Source: Streptomyces sp. NRRL F-4489 (GTDB taxonomy: Bacteria; Actinomycetota; Actinomycetes; Streptomycetales; Streptomycetaceae). From it: a stretch of DNA of 64,000 bases. A model generated the notes under the pieces. The model searched no databases, had not been told where the DNA came from, and saw only the letters and a program-made list of their open reading frames with translations. Positions within the stretch are counted from its first letter, which is position 1; each line of letters begins with the position of its first letter. Below, one piece after another: positions 43,055 to 51,994 of the stretch. The DNA is taken from contig NZ_LLZI01000001.1 of the NCBI RefSeq assembly GCF_001509485.1, positions 1 to 64,000 of the forward strand, given 5' to 3'. The translations under genes and the position numbers were made by a program.

Positions 43055-43795
43055 ATGTATGTCATTTCAGAGCAGCGCCTCGACGACGGCGTCCTCGAGC
43101 GCGAGTTCACCCTCGGCGAGATCCCCGGCATCCTGTGGACACCCGCGTCGGCGTCCGCGTCCGCACCGGCGCCGCTGATCCTGCTCGGCCACCCTCCCCT
43201 CGGGCTGCGCACGATGTACCCCCGACTGGTGGCCCGGGCCCGGCGCTCCGCGGCGGAGGGCTTCGCCACGGCCACCATCGAACTCCCCGGAAGCGGCGAC
43301 CGGCCCCGTTGGCCCGCCGTCGACCAGGCCCGCGCCGACCTGCGCCGGGCGATGAAGGCCGGCGAGCCGGTCAGCGACGAGATCGTCGGCGCCCTCGTCC
43401 TCCCGCTGGTCGACAAGGCGGTCCCGGAATGGCAGGCCGCCCTGGACGCGCTCCTTTCGCTGCCCGAGATCGGCGGCCCGGTCGGGTACTCGGGGGGACT
43501 GATCTCCATCGGCATCCGGCTGGCGGTGGTTGAGCCACGCATCGCGGCCGCTGGATTCTTCGCCGGGAGTCTCGTGCCTCGCGCCATGTTCGCGGAGGCC
43601 CGGCACGTCACGATTCCCCTGCACGTCCTGCTGCAGTGGGACGACGAAGGGAACGACCGGCAGGCGGCGCTCGACCTGTTCGACGCCTTCGGCTCCAAGG
43701 AGAAGACCCTGCACGCCACCATGGGCGGGCACACCGGCGTCCCGCGGTTCGCTGGTGATTCCGCGGTCCAGTTCTTCACCCGGCATCTGAGGTGA
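43055..43795 (+). CDS. alpha/beta hydrolase
   Basis: This 246-residue protein has the alpha/beta hydrolase layout: the oxyanion strand LILLGHPPLGLR near residue 43, nucleophile elbow GYSGG near residue 148, a late Asp in VLLQWDDEGND and His in GGHTGV. The full triad Ser-Asp-His is therefore visible. It is probably a dienelactone-hydrolase-like or esterase enzyme in the cytosol. It sits alone between convergent neighbours. Confidence 0.85.
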   Translation: MYVISEQRLDDGVLEREFTLGEIPGILWTPASASASAPAPLILLGHPPLGLRTMYPRLVARARRSAAEGFATATIELPGSGDRPRWPAVDQARADLRRAMKAGEPVSDEIVGALVLPLVDKAVPEWQAALDALLSLPEIGGPVGYSGGLISIGIRLAVVEPRIAAAGFFAGSLVPRAMFAEARHVTIPLHVLLQWDDEGNDRQAALDLFDAFGSKEKTLHATMGGHTGVPRFAGDSAVQFFTRHLR

Positions 43796-43848
43796 GGCCG
43801 GGCCGCCAGACCGGCGGCAGACGGTAGCTGATGTCGCAGTGGGCCGTG

Positions 43849-44937
43849 TCAGCCCGCCGATGGGATAAGGCTGGTGCGGTCGAACGGGCCGGCGTGCGCG
43901 GCGGCGTACGCGATGGCGTCGTTGACGGCATCGATGCCGAACGACCGGACCCGTTCGGGGGCGAGATCCAACGTGCCCGAGGCGAGGAGCCGGATGATGC
44001 CGGCATTGGCTGTGCGCGGGTACATCCACTGGCCGCGCACGGTGACCGAGTTGCGCATGATCCATGGGTAAGGGAGTGCGAGGTCGTCGCCGCCGAGCAT
44101 GCCGACGCCGCCCATGAGGACGACGCGGCCGTACTCGCGCACGGTCATGGCCGCCGCGCGCGACGCCGAGCTGGGTGCGCTCGGCGGCAGCAGGTCGATG
44201 ACCATGTCGATCGGGCCGCCGGCCGCCGCGGACATCGCCGCGCGGTCGGTGGCCTCGTCTCCGGTTAGCGGGACCGGGCGCAGCCGCGGACCGAACCGGT
44301 CGGCGAGGAGGCCGAGCGCGGCCTGGTTGCGGCCCGGGGCGATGACGCGGCCCGCGCCCATCGCGAGCGCGACCGCGACCGCGCTGCTGCCGAGGTTGCC
44401 GGTGGCCCCGCTGACGAGCAGCGTCTCGCCGGCTTCCAACTTGCCTGCGAGCAGCCCGCCGTAGGAGATGGCGTGCACGGTGAGCGCGGCCCAGCGGGCC
44501 GGGTCGTCCCCTGCCGCGGCGGGCAGCGGGAAGACGTTCTCCGTCGGGACCCGCATGAGCTCGGCGAACGAACCGTCGTGCAGGTAGCGGGCGAGCCGCG
44601 CGCCGCCCTCGCCGCGCGAACTCCAGCCCTGGAGCGCGATGTCGGGCGTCAGGGCGTCGTCCCGCGAGCGCACCGTCGAGTCGCACCACACCAGGTCGCC
44701 GACGCGCAGCCGGGTGGCGTCCGGGCCGACGTGGACGATCCGTCCCACACCGCCGACACCGGGCACGACAGGAGGAACGAGGGAGTAGTTCCGCGTGCCG
44801 CCGAAGACCTCGGCCGCGTAGGGCGCCACGCAGGCGGCGAGGACCTCGACCAGCACCTCACCGCCCCCGGCCTCGGGGTCGGGCACCTCCCGCACCGCAA
44901 GCGGGGCGCCGAACCGCGTCAGAACTGCTGCTCGCAC
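43849..44937 (-). CDS. MDR-family NAD(P)-dependent oxidoreductase
   Basis: This 362-residue medium-chain dehydrogenase has VRAAVLTRFGAPLAVREVPD at the start, VVPGVGGVGRIVHVG, then the Rossmann TLLVSGATGNLGSSAVAVAL near residue 180. The zinc-binding ligands of classical alcohol dehydrogenases are partly absent (VAPYAAEVFGG at the expected Cys/His place). GTG 44937 with GGAGG eight bases upstream is the start. It is divergent from a LysR gene. Confidence 0.9.
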   Translation of the reverse strand: MRAAVLTRFGAPLAVREVPDPEAGGGEVLVEVLAACVAPYAAEVFGGTRNYSLVPPVVPGVGGVGRIVHVGPDATRLRVGDLVWCDSTVRSRDDALTPDIALQGWSSRGEGGARLARYLHDGSFAELMRVPTENVFPLPAAAGDDPARWAALTVHAISYGGLLAGKLEAGETLLVSGATGNLGSSAVAVALAMGAGRVIAPGRNQAALGLLADRFGPRLRPVPLTGDEATDRAAMSAAAGGPIDMVIDLLPPSAPSSASRAAAMTVREYGRVVLMGGVGMLGGDDLALPYPWIMRNSVTVRGQWMYPRTANAGIIRLLASGTLDLAPERVRSFGIDAVNDAIAYAAAHAGPFDRTSLIPSAG

Positions 44938-45032
44938 GTGATGGCCTCCGTGTTCGTCCGTGGGCTCGTGGGCTCGTCGGCTCGACACTAGGAGCTGGGT
45001 GGACATGCGGGAAGCGACGATCCGGTATCCGT

Positions 45033-45046
45033 GGTATGCGTATACC
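45033..45046. promoter_or_regulatory. LysR-type dyad before the LysR start
   Basis: GGTATGCGTATACC has inverted GGTAT and ATACC arms and ends two bases before ATG 45049. It lies in the divergent region with the MDR gene, so it fits an autoregulatory LysR site. Confidence 0.45.
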
Positions 45047-45048
45047 GC

Positions 45049-45942
45049 ATGGACATCTCCAGCGCGGGACTGCGGGTCCTGCGGCAGATCGCCGAGTCCG
45101 GCAGCTTCACCGGGGCAGCAGTCCGGCTCGGCTACACGCAGTCGGCCGTCTCACGCCAGGCCGCCGCCCTCGAACGCAGCACGGGCACCACCCTCTTCGA
45201 ACGCCGCCCGGACGGGGTACGGCTCACCCCCGCCGGCCTGACCCTGCTGCGGCACGCCCACTCGGTCCTGGCCTCGCTCGCCGCGGCCGAGCGTGAGCTC
45301 ACCGGCACCGTCCCGCGCACCGAACTGGTACGGCTCGGGGTGGTCATGAGCGCGGGCGCGGCGATCCTGCCCGCCGCACTCGCACACCTCGCGGCGGCCG
45401 ACCCGCAGATCACGGTCACCACCCGCGAGGGCACCACGCCCACCCTGGTCCGGGCGCTGCGCGCCGGCTCGCTCGACCTCGCCGTGCTGACATCCCGCCC
45501 GCCCCACCGGCCCTTCGACGGCGACTCGCCGCGCCTGCACATCGAGACCGTCGCGGACACCGAACTGGTCGTGGCGGTGCCGTCGACCGGAGAGTTCGCC
45601 GGACGCACGACCGTGCACGTCGACGAGCTGGCCGCCGCCCCGTGGATCGCCACCCCGTCATCGAACTCCGAGCCGCTGCTCGGCGTCTGGCCCGGCCTGC
45701 CCGGACGCCCGCGCATCATCCACTCCGCACGTGACTGGCTGACGAAACTCCAGCTGGTCGCCGGCGGCTTCGGTGTGACGACGGTGCCGTCCCGGCTCTC
45801 CCCCGCACTGCCGCCCGGGGTGCGCCTGCTGCGCGTCGACGGCGCACCCCCCGAGATCCGCCGGGTGCTCGTGGCACGCCTCTCCGGCCGCTCCACCCCG
45901 GCGATCACGGCCGTCACACAAGCGATCACTTCAACCGCCTGA
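45049..45942 (+). CDS. LysR-family transcriptional regulator
   Basis: This 297-residue protein starts MDISSAGLRVLRQIAESGSF. The HTH reads FTGAAVRLGYTQSAVSRQAA, and an effector domain follows (VRLGVVMSAGAAILPAALAH onward). It is divergent from the MDR oxidoreductase gene and is its probable regulator. The ATG at 45049 is the family start; a frame from 45031 adds six residues. Confidence 0.9.
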   Translation: MDISSAGLRVLRQIAESGSFTGAAVRLGYTQSAVSRQAAALERSTGTTLFERRPDGVRLTPAGLTLLRHAHSVLASLAAAERELTGTVPRTELVRLGVVMSAGAAILPAALAHLAAADPQITVTTREGTTPTLVRALRAGSLDLAVLTSRPPHRPFDGDSPRLHIETVADTELVVAVPSTGEFAGRTTVHVDELAAAPWIATPSSNSEPLLGVWPGLPGRPRIIHSARDWLTKLQLVAGGFGVTTVPSRLSPALPPGVRLLRVDGAPPEIRRVLVARLSGRSTPAITAVTQAITSTA

Positions 45943-46071
45943 ACCGCAACCGCGCCAAGAGCGCGCACGATCGCGCGTCCCCCAGTACGACCCGGACTTC
46001 CGCTCGGAACCGTCGATGCCGCCCTGGCAAGAACTGTGTGCGGGATGGGGTTCCTGGAGGACAGGAACGGC

Positions 46072-47253
46072 TCAGCCGAGAATGGTGGCGATATCGATGG
46101 CTCCGGGGTCCCAGCGACTCAGCTCACCCGGGACGTGCTGGTGCCCGCACCACCCGGAGAACCGATTCCAGTCCGCTACGGACATGCGGTTGCCGGGGTG
46201 CGAACTCACCCCGGCCGCGTCCAGGAACGTCAGGCCCGATGCCCGGGGAATCGGTACGAGCGAATCGATGTCACGAACGACCTCCCGGATGAATGCCAGC
46301 TTCTCCGGAGCCCAGTTCGGGGTCTCTGCGGCGGAACCCACGATCTCGATCTGCACACACCGCGCCGCGTTCTCAGGGGTCGCCGCGTCCGACAGTGCCC
46401 GAGCGCCGGCGCTCAAAGAATAGTGCTGGACCACGCGAAACGTATTCGGCTCGATCGTGAGAGTGGGCCAGAAGTTGGTGGCGCGGAACTGCTGCAAGGC
46501 GCCATCGATCGTGGGCCCCTCGGTTGTGTGCAGAACACCGCGCCAGGGAAGCGGCAAGTACTCCGGACCTGCCTTCGTGGCCGGCATGCGCTCGGCATTC
46601 GGCAGCCACACGTCGCGTCCGTCGAACAGGTCAACGACTGCGCGTACCGATGCGCCGAAACCGGCTTCATTGAGACCGGGCCAGTTGCCCGCGATAGCAA
46701 GGGGGTAGCCGGATTCGGTGCCGTCGGCGGCGATGTCGTAACGCAAGTAGTTCGAACCGTTGAAGAAGAACGCCTTCCCGTTACCCCAGTTGACGGCCGC
46801 ATCCACGCCCGACGCGAAGCCCGCTTCGCTGAGGCCGGGCCAATTGCCCGCGACAGCGAGTGGATAGCCGGAGTCGGAGGCGTCGGTGGCGATGTCGTAG
46901 CGCAGGTAGTTCGGCCCCTTGAAGAAGAAGAGCTTTCCGTTGCCCCAGTTCACGGCCGCGTCCACGCCTGACGCGAAGCCGGCTTCATTGAGGCCGGGCC
47001 AATTGCCCGCGCTGGCGAGCGGGTAGCCGGAGTCGACGGCATCGGCCGCGACGTCGTAGCGCGCGTACTGTGCACCCTGGAAGAAGTAGAGTTTGCCGGC
47101 CTCCAGGTTGACCGCGGCGTCCGGCTGCGAGAAGCCCGCCTCGGCCAGCCCGTGCCAGTTCCCGGCTACCGGGTTCGGATCTCCGGATGCGTCGTCGCCG
47201 CGGTCGTACCGCACATATTGGCCGGCGTGGAAGAAGTACACTCCTGTACCCAT
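46072..47253 (-). CDS. hemopexin-repeat protein fused to an amidase-like domain
   Basis: This 393-residue protein has four hemopexin-type repeats in residues 1-210. Each has a GxxYFFxxxxYxRYD-type strand and a NWPGLxEAGFASGVDAAVNW linker. An N-acetylmuramoyl-L-alanine amidase-like (amidase_2/PGRP) domain follows to the end: GVLHTTEGPTIDGALQQF, EIVGSAAETP, CGHQHVPGELSRWDPGAID. It has no signal peptide. The start at 47253 matches the first repeat. The pairing suggests binding then cutting of peptidoglycan, or a repeat-guided toxin. It heads the 46-55 kb cassette. Confidence 0.8.
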   Translation of the reverse strand: MGTGVYFFHAGQYVRYDRGDDASGDPNPVAGNWHGLAEAGFSQPDAAVNLEAGKLYFFQGAQYARYDVAADAVDSGYPLASAGNWPGLNEAGFASGVDAAVNWGNGKLFFFKGPNYLRYDIATDASDSGYPLAVAGNWPGLSEAGFASGVDAAVNWGNGKAFFFNGSNYLRYDIAADGTESGYPLAIAGNWPGLNEAGFGASVRAVVDLFDGRDVWLPNAERMPATKAGPEYLPLPWRGVLHTTEGPTIDGALQQFRATNFWPTLTIEPNTFRVVQHYSLSAGARALSDAATPENAARCVQIEIVGSAAETPNWAPEKLAFIREVVRDIDSLVPIPRASGLTFLDAAGVSSHPGNRMSVADWNRFSGWCGHQHVPGELSRWDPGAIDIATILG

Positions 47254-47650
47254 TGCGCCGCTCCGCTGTCTGCTCGTCCTCTGAAGTGTTCTCGTCTCCC
47301 CCGAGAGCGCTTCTGGTTCCGGCGTCGTCCGACCTTTCAGCCGGCTCCGCACGCTACGGCGCGTCTTTGGTCACAGCTGGCGGGCACGAAGCAGCCAGAG
47401 TTTCCGCACAGCGGTTTCGCGCTGCGGGACCCGTTGAGAGCGATGGTCAATCTCTGTGCAGAGCGCCACGCCGAGTTCGTCCTCAGGATCTCCCTGCGTT
47501 TCCCCTTCCGCAAGCGGCAGCCCTTGCGGTCCGGTTCGGCCAGCGGTGACCACTTACGTGACGGGTGGCCGCAGCCGCTATTGCGAGGAATTTCGGATCC
47601 GTGCGTTCAGGCAGCGAAACTTACCGACTTCAAAAGTGCCGCGTTCAAGG

Positions 47651-47678
47651 TGTTGCGTGTTGCGTGTTGCGTGTTGCG
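47651..47678. repeat. TGTTGCG tandem repeat, four copies
   Basis: Four perfect consecutive copies of the heptamer TGTTGCG. It lies in non-coding DNA. Seven-base units are prone to copy-number change, so it may be polymorphic. Confidence 0.9.
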
Positions 47679-47712
47679 TGGGTTGTACTCGGCTTCTTCA
47701 TAGACGCACGGC

Positions 47713-47755
47713 GGAGGCGCCTGACCCGGGCTCTACCCGCCCACCAGGCGCCTCC
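47713..47755 (-). terminator. 11-bp stem-loop after the FG-GAP protein gene
   Basis: GGAGGCGCCTG at 47713-47723 pairs perfectly with CAGGCGCCTCC at 47745-47755 over a 21-base loop. It lies 42 bases past the stop of the minus-strand gene ending at 47797. It closely resembles the stem-loop at 10760-10801. Confidence 0.65.
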
Positions 47756-47796
47756 CCACTCCCCCCTCGCCCCCTTCGACCCGCCAGGGTCAGCTG

Positions 47797-49635
47797 TTAC
47801 CGGGTCCTGAAGCGGCGGAAGAGGTTGCGGGCCACGTAGACGCCTGGTCCGCCGAAGCCGATGATGTCGGGGCGGCCTTCGCCGGTGATGTCGGCGAGGA
47901 AGCGGGGGTGGCGGCCGACGCGCCAGGCGCCGGCGTCGTCGTTGTAGCCGAAGCCGCGGCATACCAGTTGGGCCTGTTCGAATTGGCCGTTGCCGAGGCT
48001 GTGTGCCACCCACACGCCCTCGTCGCCGAAGCCGACGATGTCCGGGTTGCCGTCGCCGGTGACGTCGGCGAGGAGGCGGAGGTGCTTCGCGCCCGTCCAC
48101 CCCTGGGCGAGGCCGAAGTCGTTCAGGACGAGCTTCGCGGGCTCGAAGGTGCCGTCGCCGCGTCCGTGGGAGACGACGACGCCTTGCGGACCGAAGCCGA
48201 TGAGGGCCGGTGCTCCGCTCTCGCCGGTCTTCAGCAGGTACCTGGGGTGGTCCTCGGTGGAGGTCCAGCCCTGGGCGGTTCCGAAGTCGTCGAGGACGTA
48301 GAGCGGGTCGGCGAAGGTGCCGTCCTCGTCCTGGAGGGAGATCCAGACACCGTCGTCGTGGCAGCCGACGAGGTCGAGCCGGCCGTCACCAGTGGTGTCG
48401 GCGAGGAAGCGGGGGTGCTTGCCGGGCACCCAGCCGCCCGCCGCCTCGCCGTGGCCGAACGCGCTAAGGGCCGGTTCGTCGGGGAGCGGGGCGAACTTTC
48501 CTTCCTCGTCCTGGCGGGAGATCCAGACACCGTCGTCGTGGCAGCCGACGAGGTCGAGCCGGCCGTCGCCGGTGGTGTCGGCGAGGAAGCGGGGGTGCTT
48601 GCCGGGCACCCAGCCGCCGGCCTGGTTGCCGTGGCCGAACGCCTTGAGGGCGAGTTCGCCGCCCGATGGGGCGAACTTTCCGTTGTCGTCCTGGGAGGAG
48701 ATCCGGACGCCATCGGCGGCGAGTACGACGATGGCGGGCTTGCCGCTGCCTGTGGTGTCCGCGAGGGTCCACAGGTCGGCGGCGTTCGGGGAGGGCGCGC
48801 CTTGGTGGAGGGCGCGCTCGTCGTCGAATGTGCCGTCGCCCCTGCTGGACGATGTCATGGCGGGCTTCGCGGGTTTGAGGGCGATGATGTCCGCGCGTCC
48901 GGCTCCCGTGGTGTCGGCGAGGAAGCGGGCGCCGGTCGCGGCCCACCAGCCGCCTGGAGAGCCGTTGGCTCCGTCGCCGCCCTGCCAGGCGCCGGCGCTC
49001 TGGTCGCTCCCGTAGCCTTCGAGGACGAGCAGCAGGTCGCTGAAGGCCGGTGTCGCGCCGGGTGCCGGGCGCAGCGCGGCGGAAGGGGCCAGCCGCCAGG
49101 ACTGGCGGCCGTTCCAGTGGCTGAGTGACGACCAGCGCAGCACGGGGTCGCTGGTGCGCTCCGGGTCGGCCGGGACGAACCGCCACCGCTGGCTCTCCGC
49201 GCTCTCGTCGTACTCGCGCAGGACGATCCGGGTGTCGTCCGCGCCGGGCTCGGCGAGGTCGAGCACGGCGCCATCGGTCACGCCCTCGATGACGAAGAGG
49301 CCCGCTTCACCGTCCACGGGGACGAGGCGCCACTGCTGGCCCTTCTTGCCGGCGGCGGCGTTCCACTGGCGGATGCCGCGGTCCGCGGCGGTGGGGTTCT
49401 CGATGACCTTGCCGCTGACCGCGTTGCGGATCACATATGCCTGGTCGTCCGGTGCTTGTGCGGCTTGCGCGGTCTGCACGGGGGTGAGTTGCCACTGATC
49501 CGGGCTCGGGCCGCCGTCGGGGAAGTCGCGGACGACGAGCGCCGCGTCCGCGGCCGCCGCCGCCTTGGCGCCGAGGGTCTTCCCCGTGGCGGCGTTGACG
49601 ATCTCCAGTTTCAGTTCTTCCGTGGGCACGGGCAT
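47797..49635 (-). CDS. ricin-like lectin domains plus FG-GAP/VCBS repeats
   Basis: This 612-residue protein has two lectin-like beta-trefoil units in residues 1-190 (PDQWQLTPVQ, GQQWRLVPVD, SQRWRFVPAD: QxW motifs). FG-GAP-type calcium-binding propeller repeats follow from about 200 to the end, each with FLADTTGDGRLDLVGCHDDG-like cores. There is no signal peptide. DNA of two adjacent repeats is almost identical (about 103 bp at a 180-bp step), so the array is still duplicating. It is likely a carbohydrate-binding, surface or toxin-carrier protein. Confidence 0.85.
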   Translation of the reverse strand: MPVPTEELKLEIVNAATGKTLGAKAAAAADAALVVRDFPDGGPSPDQWQLTPVQTAQAAQAPDDQAYVIRNAVSGKVIENPTAADRGIRQWNAAAGKKGQQWRLVPVDGEAGLFVIEGVTDGAVLDLAEPGADDTRIVLREYDESAESQRWRFVPADPERTSDPVLRWSSLSHWNGRQSWRLAPSAALRPAPGATPAFSDLLLVLEGYGSDQSAGAWQGGDGANGSPGGWWAATGARFLADTTGAGRADIIALKPAKPAMTSSSRGDGTFDDERALHQGAPSPNAADLWTLADTTGSGKPAIVVLAADGVRISSQDDNGKFAPSGGELALKAFGHGNQAGGWVPGKHPRFLADTTGDGRLDLVGCHDDGVWISRQDEEGKFAPLPDEPALSAFGHGEAAGGWVPGKHPRFLADTTGDGRLDLVGCHDDGVWISLQDEDGTFADPLYVLDDFGTAQGWTSTEDHPRYLLKTGESGAPALIGFGPQGVVVSHGRGDGTFEPAKLVLNDFGLAQGWTGAKHLRLLADVTGDGNPDIVGFGDEGVWVAHSLGNGQFEQAQLVCRGFGYNDDAGAWRVGRHPRFLADITGEGRPDIIGFGGPGVYVARNLFRRFRTR

Positions 49636-49711
49636 CGTGGTGCCTCTTCCAGGCGGTACGGGCGTGGGCTCGGGACGGGTGCGGCGCGGCGGTGGCGGCG
49701 GTGGCCGCGGA

Positions 49712-50431
49712 TCACGTGAAGACGTGGTGGTAGGGGACGTTCCACTCGTTGGGCAGCCGCGGATAGAACGTGTTGATGACCGTCCCGGTGAAGTCTCCGC
49801 CCCAGTTGTAGGTCAGGCGCACCTCGCTGCTGGCCGTCACCGCGTGGTCCTTGAAGCCGAGGATGGCGTCGGGGTGGGTGATCGGCACGAAGGTGATCCC
49901 GCCCCAGGGAGTCACCGTGACGACCCACAGCTGGGTGTCCTCGGGCGCGCCGTTCTTCCCGCGCCACTTGTCGCCGACCTTGTCGGGCAGGCCGACCTGG
50001 ACGGTGTCGGCCGTGCTCTTGGGGGCGTCCTGGTGAACGGTGACGCGCCGGCGCTGCGGCTTCGGCACACCGTCGTCGCCGCGCCCGGCGGCGGCGTCGC
50101 CCGCGGCCGCCGGCTTGGGCTTCACCTGGCCCGCGGCGCTCTCGAGGAAGTACAGCGGCCGCTGCCCGAAGAAGCCGGCGGGGGTGATGTGCCAGAGGTG
50201 GCCCTGCGCCTCCTTGGTGTCCGGGTCGAGCGTGGTGGCCAGCTGGACGCCCTTGTCGTGGACCGACTCCTTCAGGTCGACGGGCCGCAGGTAGCCGCCG
50301 TTGAAGGCGTGGACGAGCATGACCGGGCGGTTCTCGACCAGCGCCGCCACGATGGCGTTGTCATAGCTGTTCACCGCTACCGGGCCGCCGACCACCAAAT
50401 TCGCCATCGCCGTGCGTTCTTGGGTGTACAT
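49712..50431 (-). CDS. unknown protein of the 46-55 kb cassette
   Basis: I recognise no family. Residues 10-100 look like a beta-rich fold resembling lectin cores (VVGGPVAVNSYDNAIVAALV, then HLWHITPAGFFGQRPLYFLE). A charged, Pro/Ala-rich linker follows, then a second part (LWVVTVTPWGGITFVPITHP, VRLTYNWGGDFTG). It has no signal peptide. AGGTGAGG lies upstream of ATG 50431. It lies between the FG-GAP and aerolysin-like genes and is probably part of the same functional group. Confidence 0.7.
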   Translation of the reverse strand: MYTQERTAMANLVVGGPVAVNSYDNAIVAALVENRPVMLVHAFNGGYLRPVDLKESVHDKGVQLATTLDPDTKEAQGHLWHITPAGFFGQRPLYFLESAAGQVKPKPAAAGDAAAGRGDDGVPKPQRRRVTVHQDAPKSTADTVQVGLPDKVGDKWRGKNGAPEDTQLWVVTVTPWGGITFVPITHPDAILGFKDHAVTASSEVRLTYNWGGDFTGTVINTFYPRLPNEWNVPYHHVFT

Positions 50432-50853
50432 CGCGGAAACCTCACCTGTTGTGAATGTGGAGAACGACGCGTCGGGCGCTCAGTTGAGTGGTGTGACGTG
50501 GGATGTATGACGCGGCATTACCGCTGCCCCGATAGCTGTCGATCGAAACGACTCCGAAAACGCGTGGAGGACGAATCACATACCCCCGGCCCACGGCGCA
50601 GCAAGGGTCATAAAACGTGTGGGCGGGGGTTATCGGAAAGCCATCGACCGATTGACCGACTGTGCTGGAACTTACCGCTACCGCCAGCTAGTTGAGAGCC
50701 CCCGCCGAACTTTTATCACTCGATTGAGTGCATATGCAGACGCACCGTTCCGAGCAATGGAAGCCGTGCTAACTTCGATTGCTGGAACGTGCGCAGATGT
50801 CTGTTTTTCCATTTTTCCGAGCGCGGTTCTGCCGGATCAGTCGAGGACGGGGA
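50432..50853. other. divergent promoter region of the cassette
   Basis: No gene is supported. The DNA is noticeably less GC-rich than its neighbours (for example ACTTTTATCACTCGATTGAG). CACTC-N4-GAGTG at 50717-50730 is a short inverted repeat. It separates two divergent genes of the cassette and probably holds both promoters. Confidence 0.5.
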
Positions 50854-51948
50854 ATGCCTTCCAACGCGTACAACCTGGAACGGGCCAAGCGCCAGCCACT
50901 GACGAAGAAGAACCTGCGGGAGCTCGGTATCGAGCAGACCTGGCAGTCCATCCTGGACCACCCCAATCTGGTCTATGTCGATGACTACGGGGCGCAGCAC
51001 AAGCCGGTCGGGTTCTCCGTGAACAAGTCGAGTTTCGGCGCCTTCCCCGGGACCGCGGCCAAGCTGGGCTGGCTCGCCTATATGAACCTCGGGGAGCCGC
51101 TGATCGAGGAGCGGCGCAACATCGCCCAGCCCCCGCCCGACACGTTCTCCTCGCGCACCTACGTCAACCGCAGCCAGACCCCGATGAAGTTCACCGACTC
51201 GGTCGATTTCACCGTGTCGAACGGTGTTACGTGGTCGCTCTCGGGAGACGTCAAGCTCACCTTCGGCGGCACCCTCACCGCGCAGCTCGCGCTGCAGTTG
51301 CAGAGCCAGCTCGGTCTGAGCCTTCAGGGCCAGCTTCAAACGCAGCTCCAGAACGAGATGGCGAACAAGAACGGCAACACGGTGACCAACAAGAACAGCA
51401 AGGACAGCGTGGGGGTGGACAACGCGAATGCCTGCGAGACGAGCGTGCGGAATGCGATGTCGAACTCCGCGTCGGCCTCGTTGACCGGCTCGGCCTCGTT
51501 CACGACCTCGGGCACCGCCACCGGGTCCGCGTCGCTCAACGCCTCTCTTGCGCAGGGCATCGCGGCCTCCGTCGGCGGCTCCCTGACCACCAGCTGGGCC
51601 TCGAAATCGCAGATCTCCGGCGATGTCCCGCCGAACTCCCGCGTGGAGACGATCGCCACACAGCGCCGTGCCCACAAGCAGTACACCTACGAGATCCCGG
51701 TGACCTTCTCGGGGCTGATCGCGGTGAAGTACGACGTACCGGTGAGGGTTCTGGCTCCGCCGCAGTCCGGAAACTACCCCGGCCTCGACCAGTTGGTCGC
51801 CCGTGACATCAGCGACCTCGACCTGGCCGGCGGCGGCTTCCGCATGCAGGGACTGGCCGAGGTCGTCTCCGCCCTGGACGTTCACCACACGATGTTCGAC
51901 AGCGAGAGCCTGACCGGCATCGACCAAACGCTCTACAAGCAGCCTTGA
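50854..51948 (+). CDS. aerolysin/ETX-MTX2-like candidate pore-forming protein
   Basis: This 364-residue protein has an N-terminal domain of about 110 residues (TWQSILDHPNLVYVDDYGAQ). A Ser/Thr-rich alternating amphipathic core follows (SVDFTVSNGVTWSLSGDVKL, SLQGQLQTQLQ, SASASLTGSASFTTSGTATG). It then has VPPNSRVETIA and YEIPVTFSGLIAVKYDVPV. The VPP-then-amphipathic-strand pattern and the long alternating polar core resemble beta pore-forming toxins of the aerolysin or ETX/MTX2 group. It has no signal peptide. A ribosome site (GAGGACGGGG) supports ATG 50854. The identification is by pattern, not by a decisive motif. Confidence 0.5.
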   Translation: MPSNAYNLERAKRQPLTKKNLRELGIEQTWQSILDHPNLVYVDDYGAQHKPVGFSVNKSSFGAFPGTAAKLGWLAYMNLGEPLIEERRNIAQPPPDTFSSRTYVNRSQTPMKFTDSVDFTVSNGVTWSLSGDVKLTFGGTLTAQLALQLQSQLGLSLQGQLQTQLQNEMANKNGNTVTNKNSKDSVGVDNANACETSVRNAMSNSASASLTGSASFTTSGTATGSASLNASLAQGIAASVGGSLTTSWASKSQISGDVPPNSRVETIATQRRAHKQYTYEIPVTFSGLIAVKYDVPVRVLAPPQSGNYPGLDQLVARDISDLDLAGGGFRMQGLAEVVSALDVHHTMFDSESLTGIDQTLYKQP

Positions 51949-51994
51949 CCCGGCGGGAGGCTCCGCCGCGACGACACGAACAAGGGTGACGACC

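Larger units (their letters stand above)
47254..47796. other. intergenic region with tandem repeat and stem-loop
   Basis: No gene is supported. The region holds a four-copy heptanucleotide repeat at 47651-47678 and a strong stem-loop at 47713-47755. GC content drops in places (GAGGAATTTCGGATCC, AAACTTACCGACTTCAAAAG), as expected for promoter sequence of the hemopexin gene. Confidence 0.5.
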
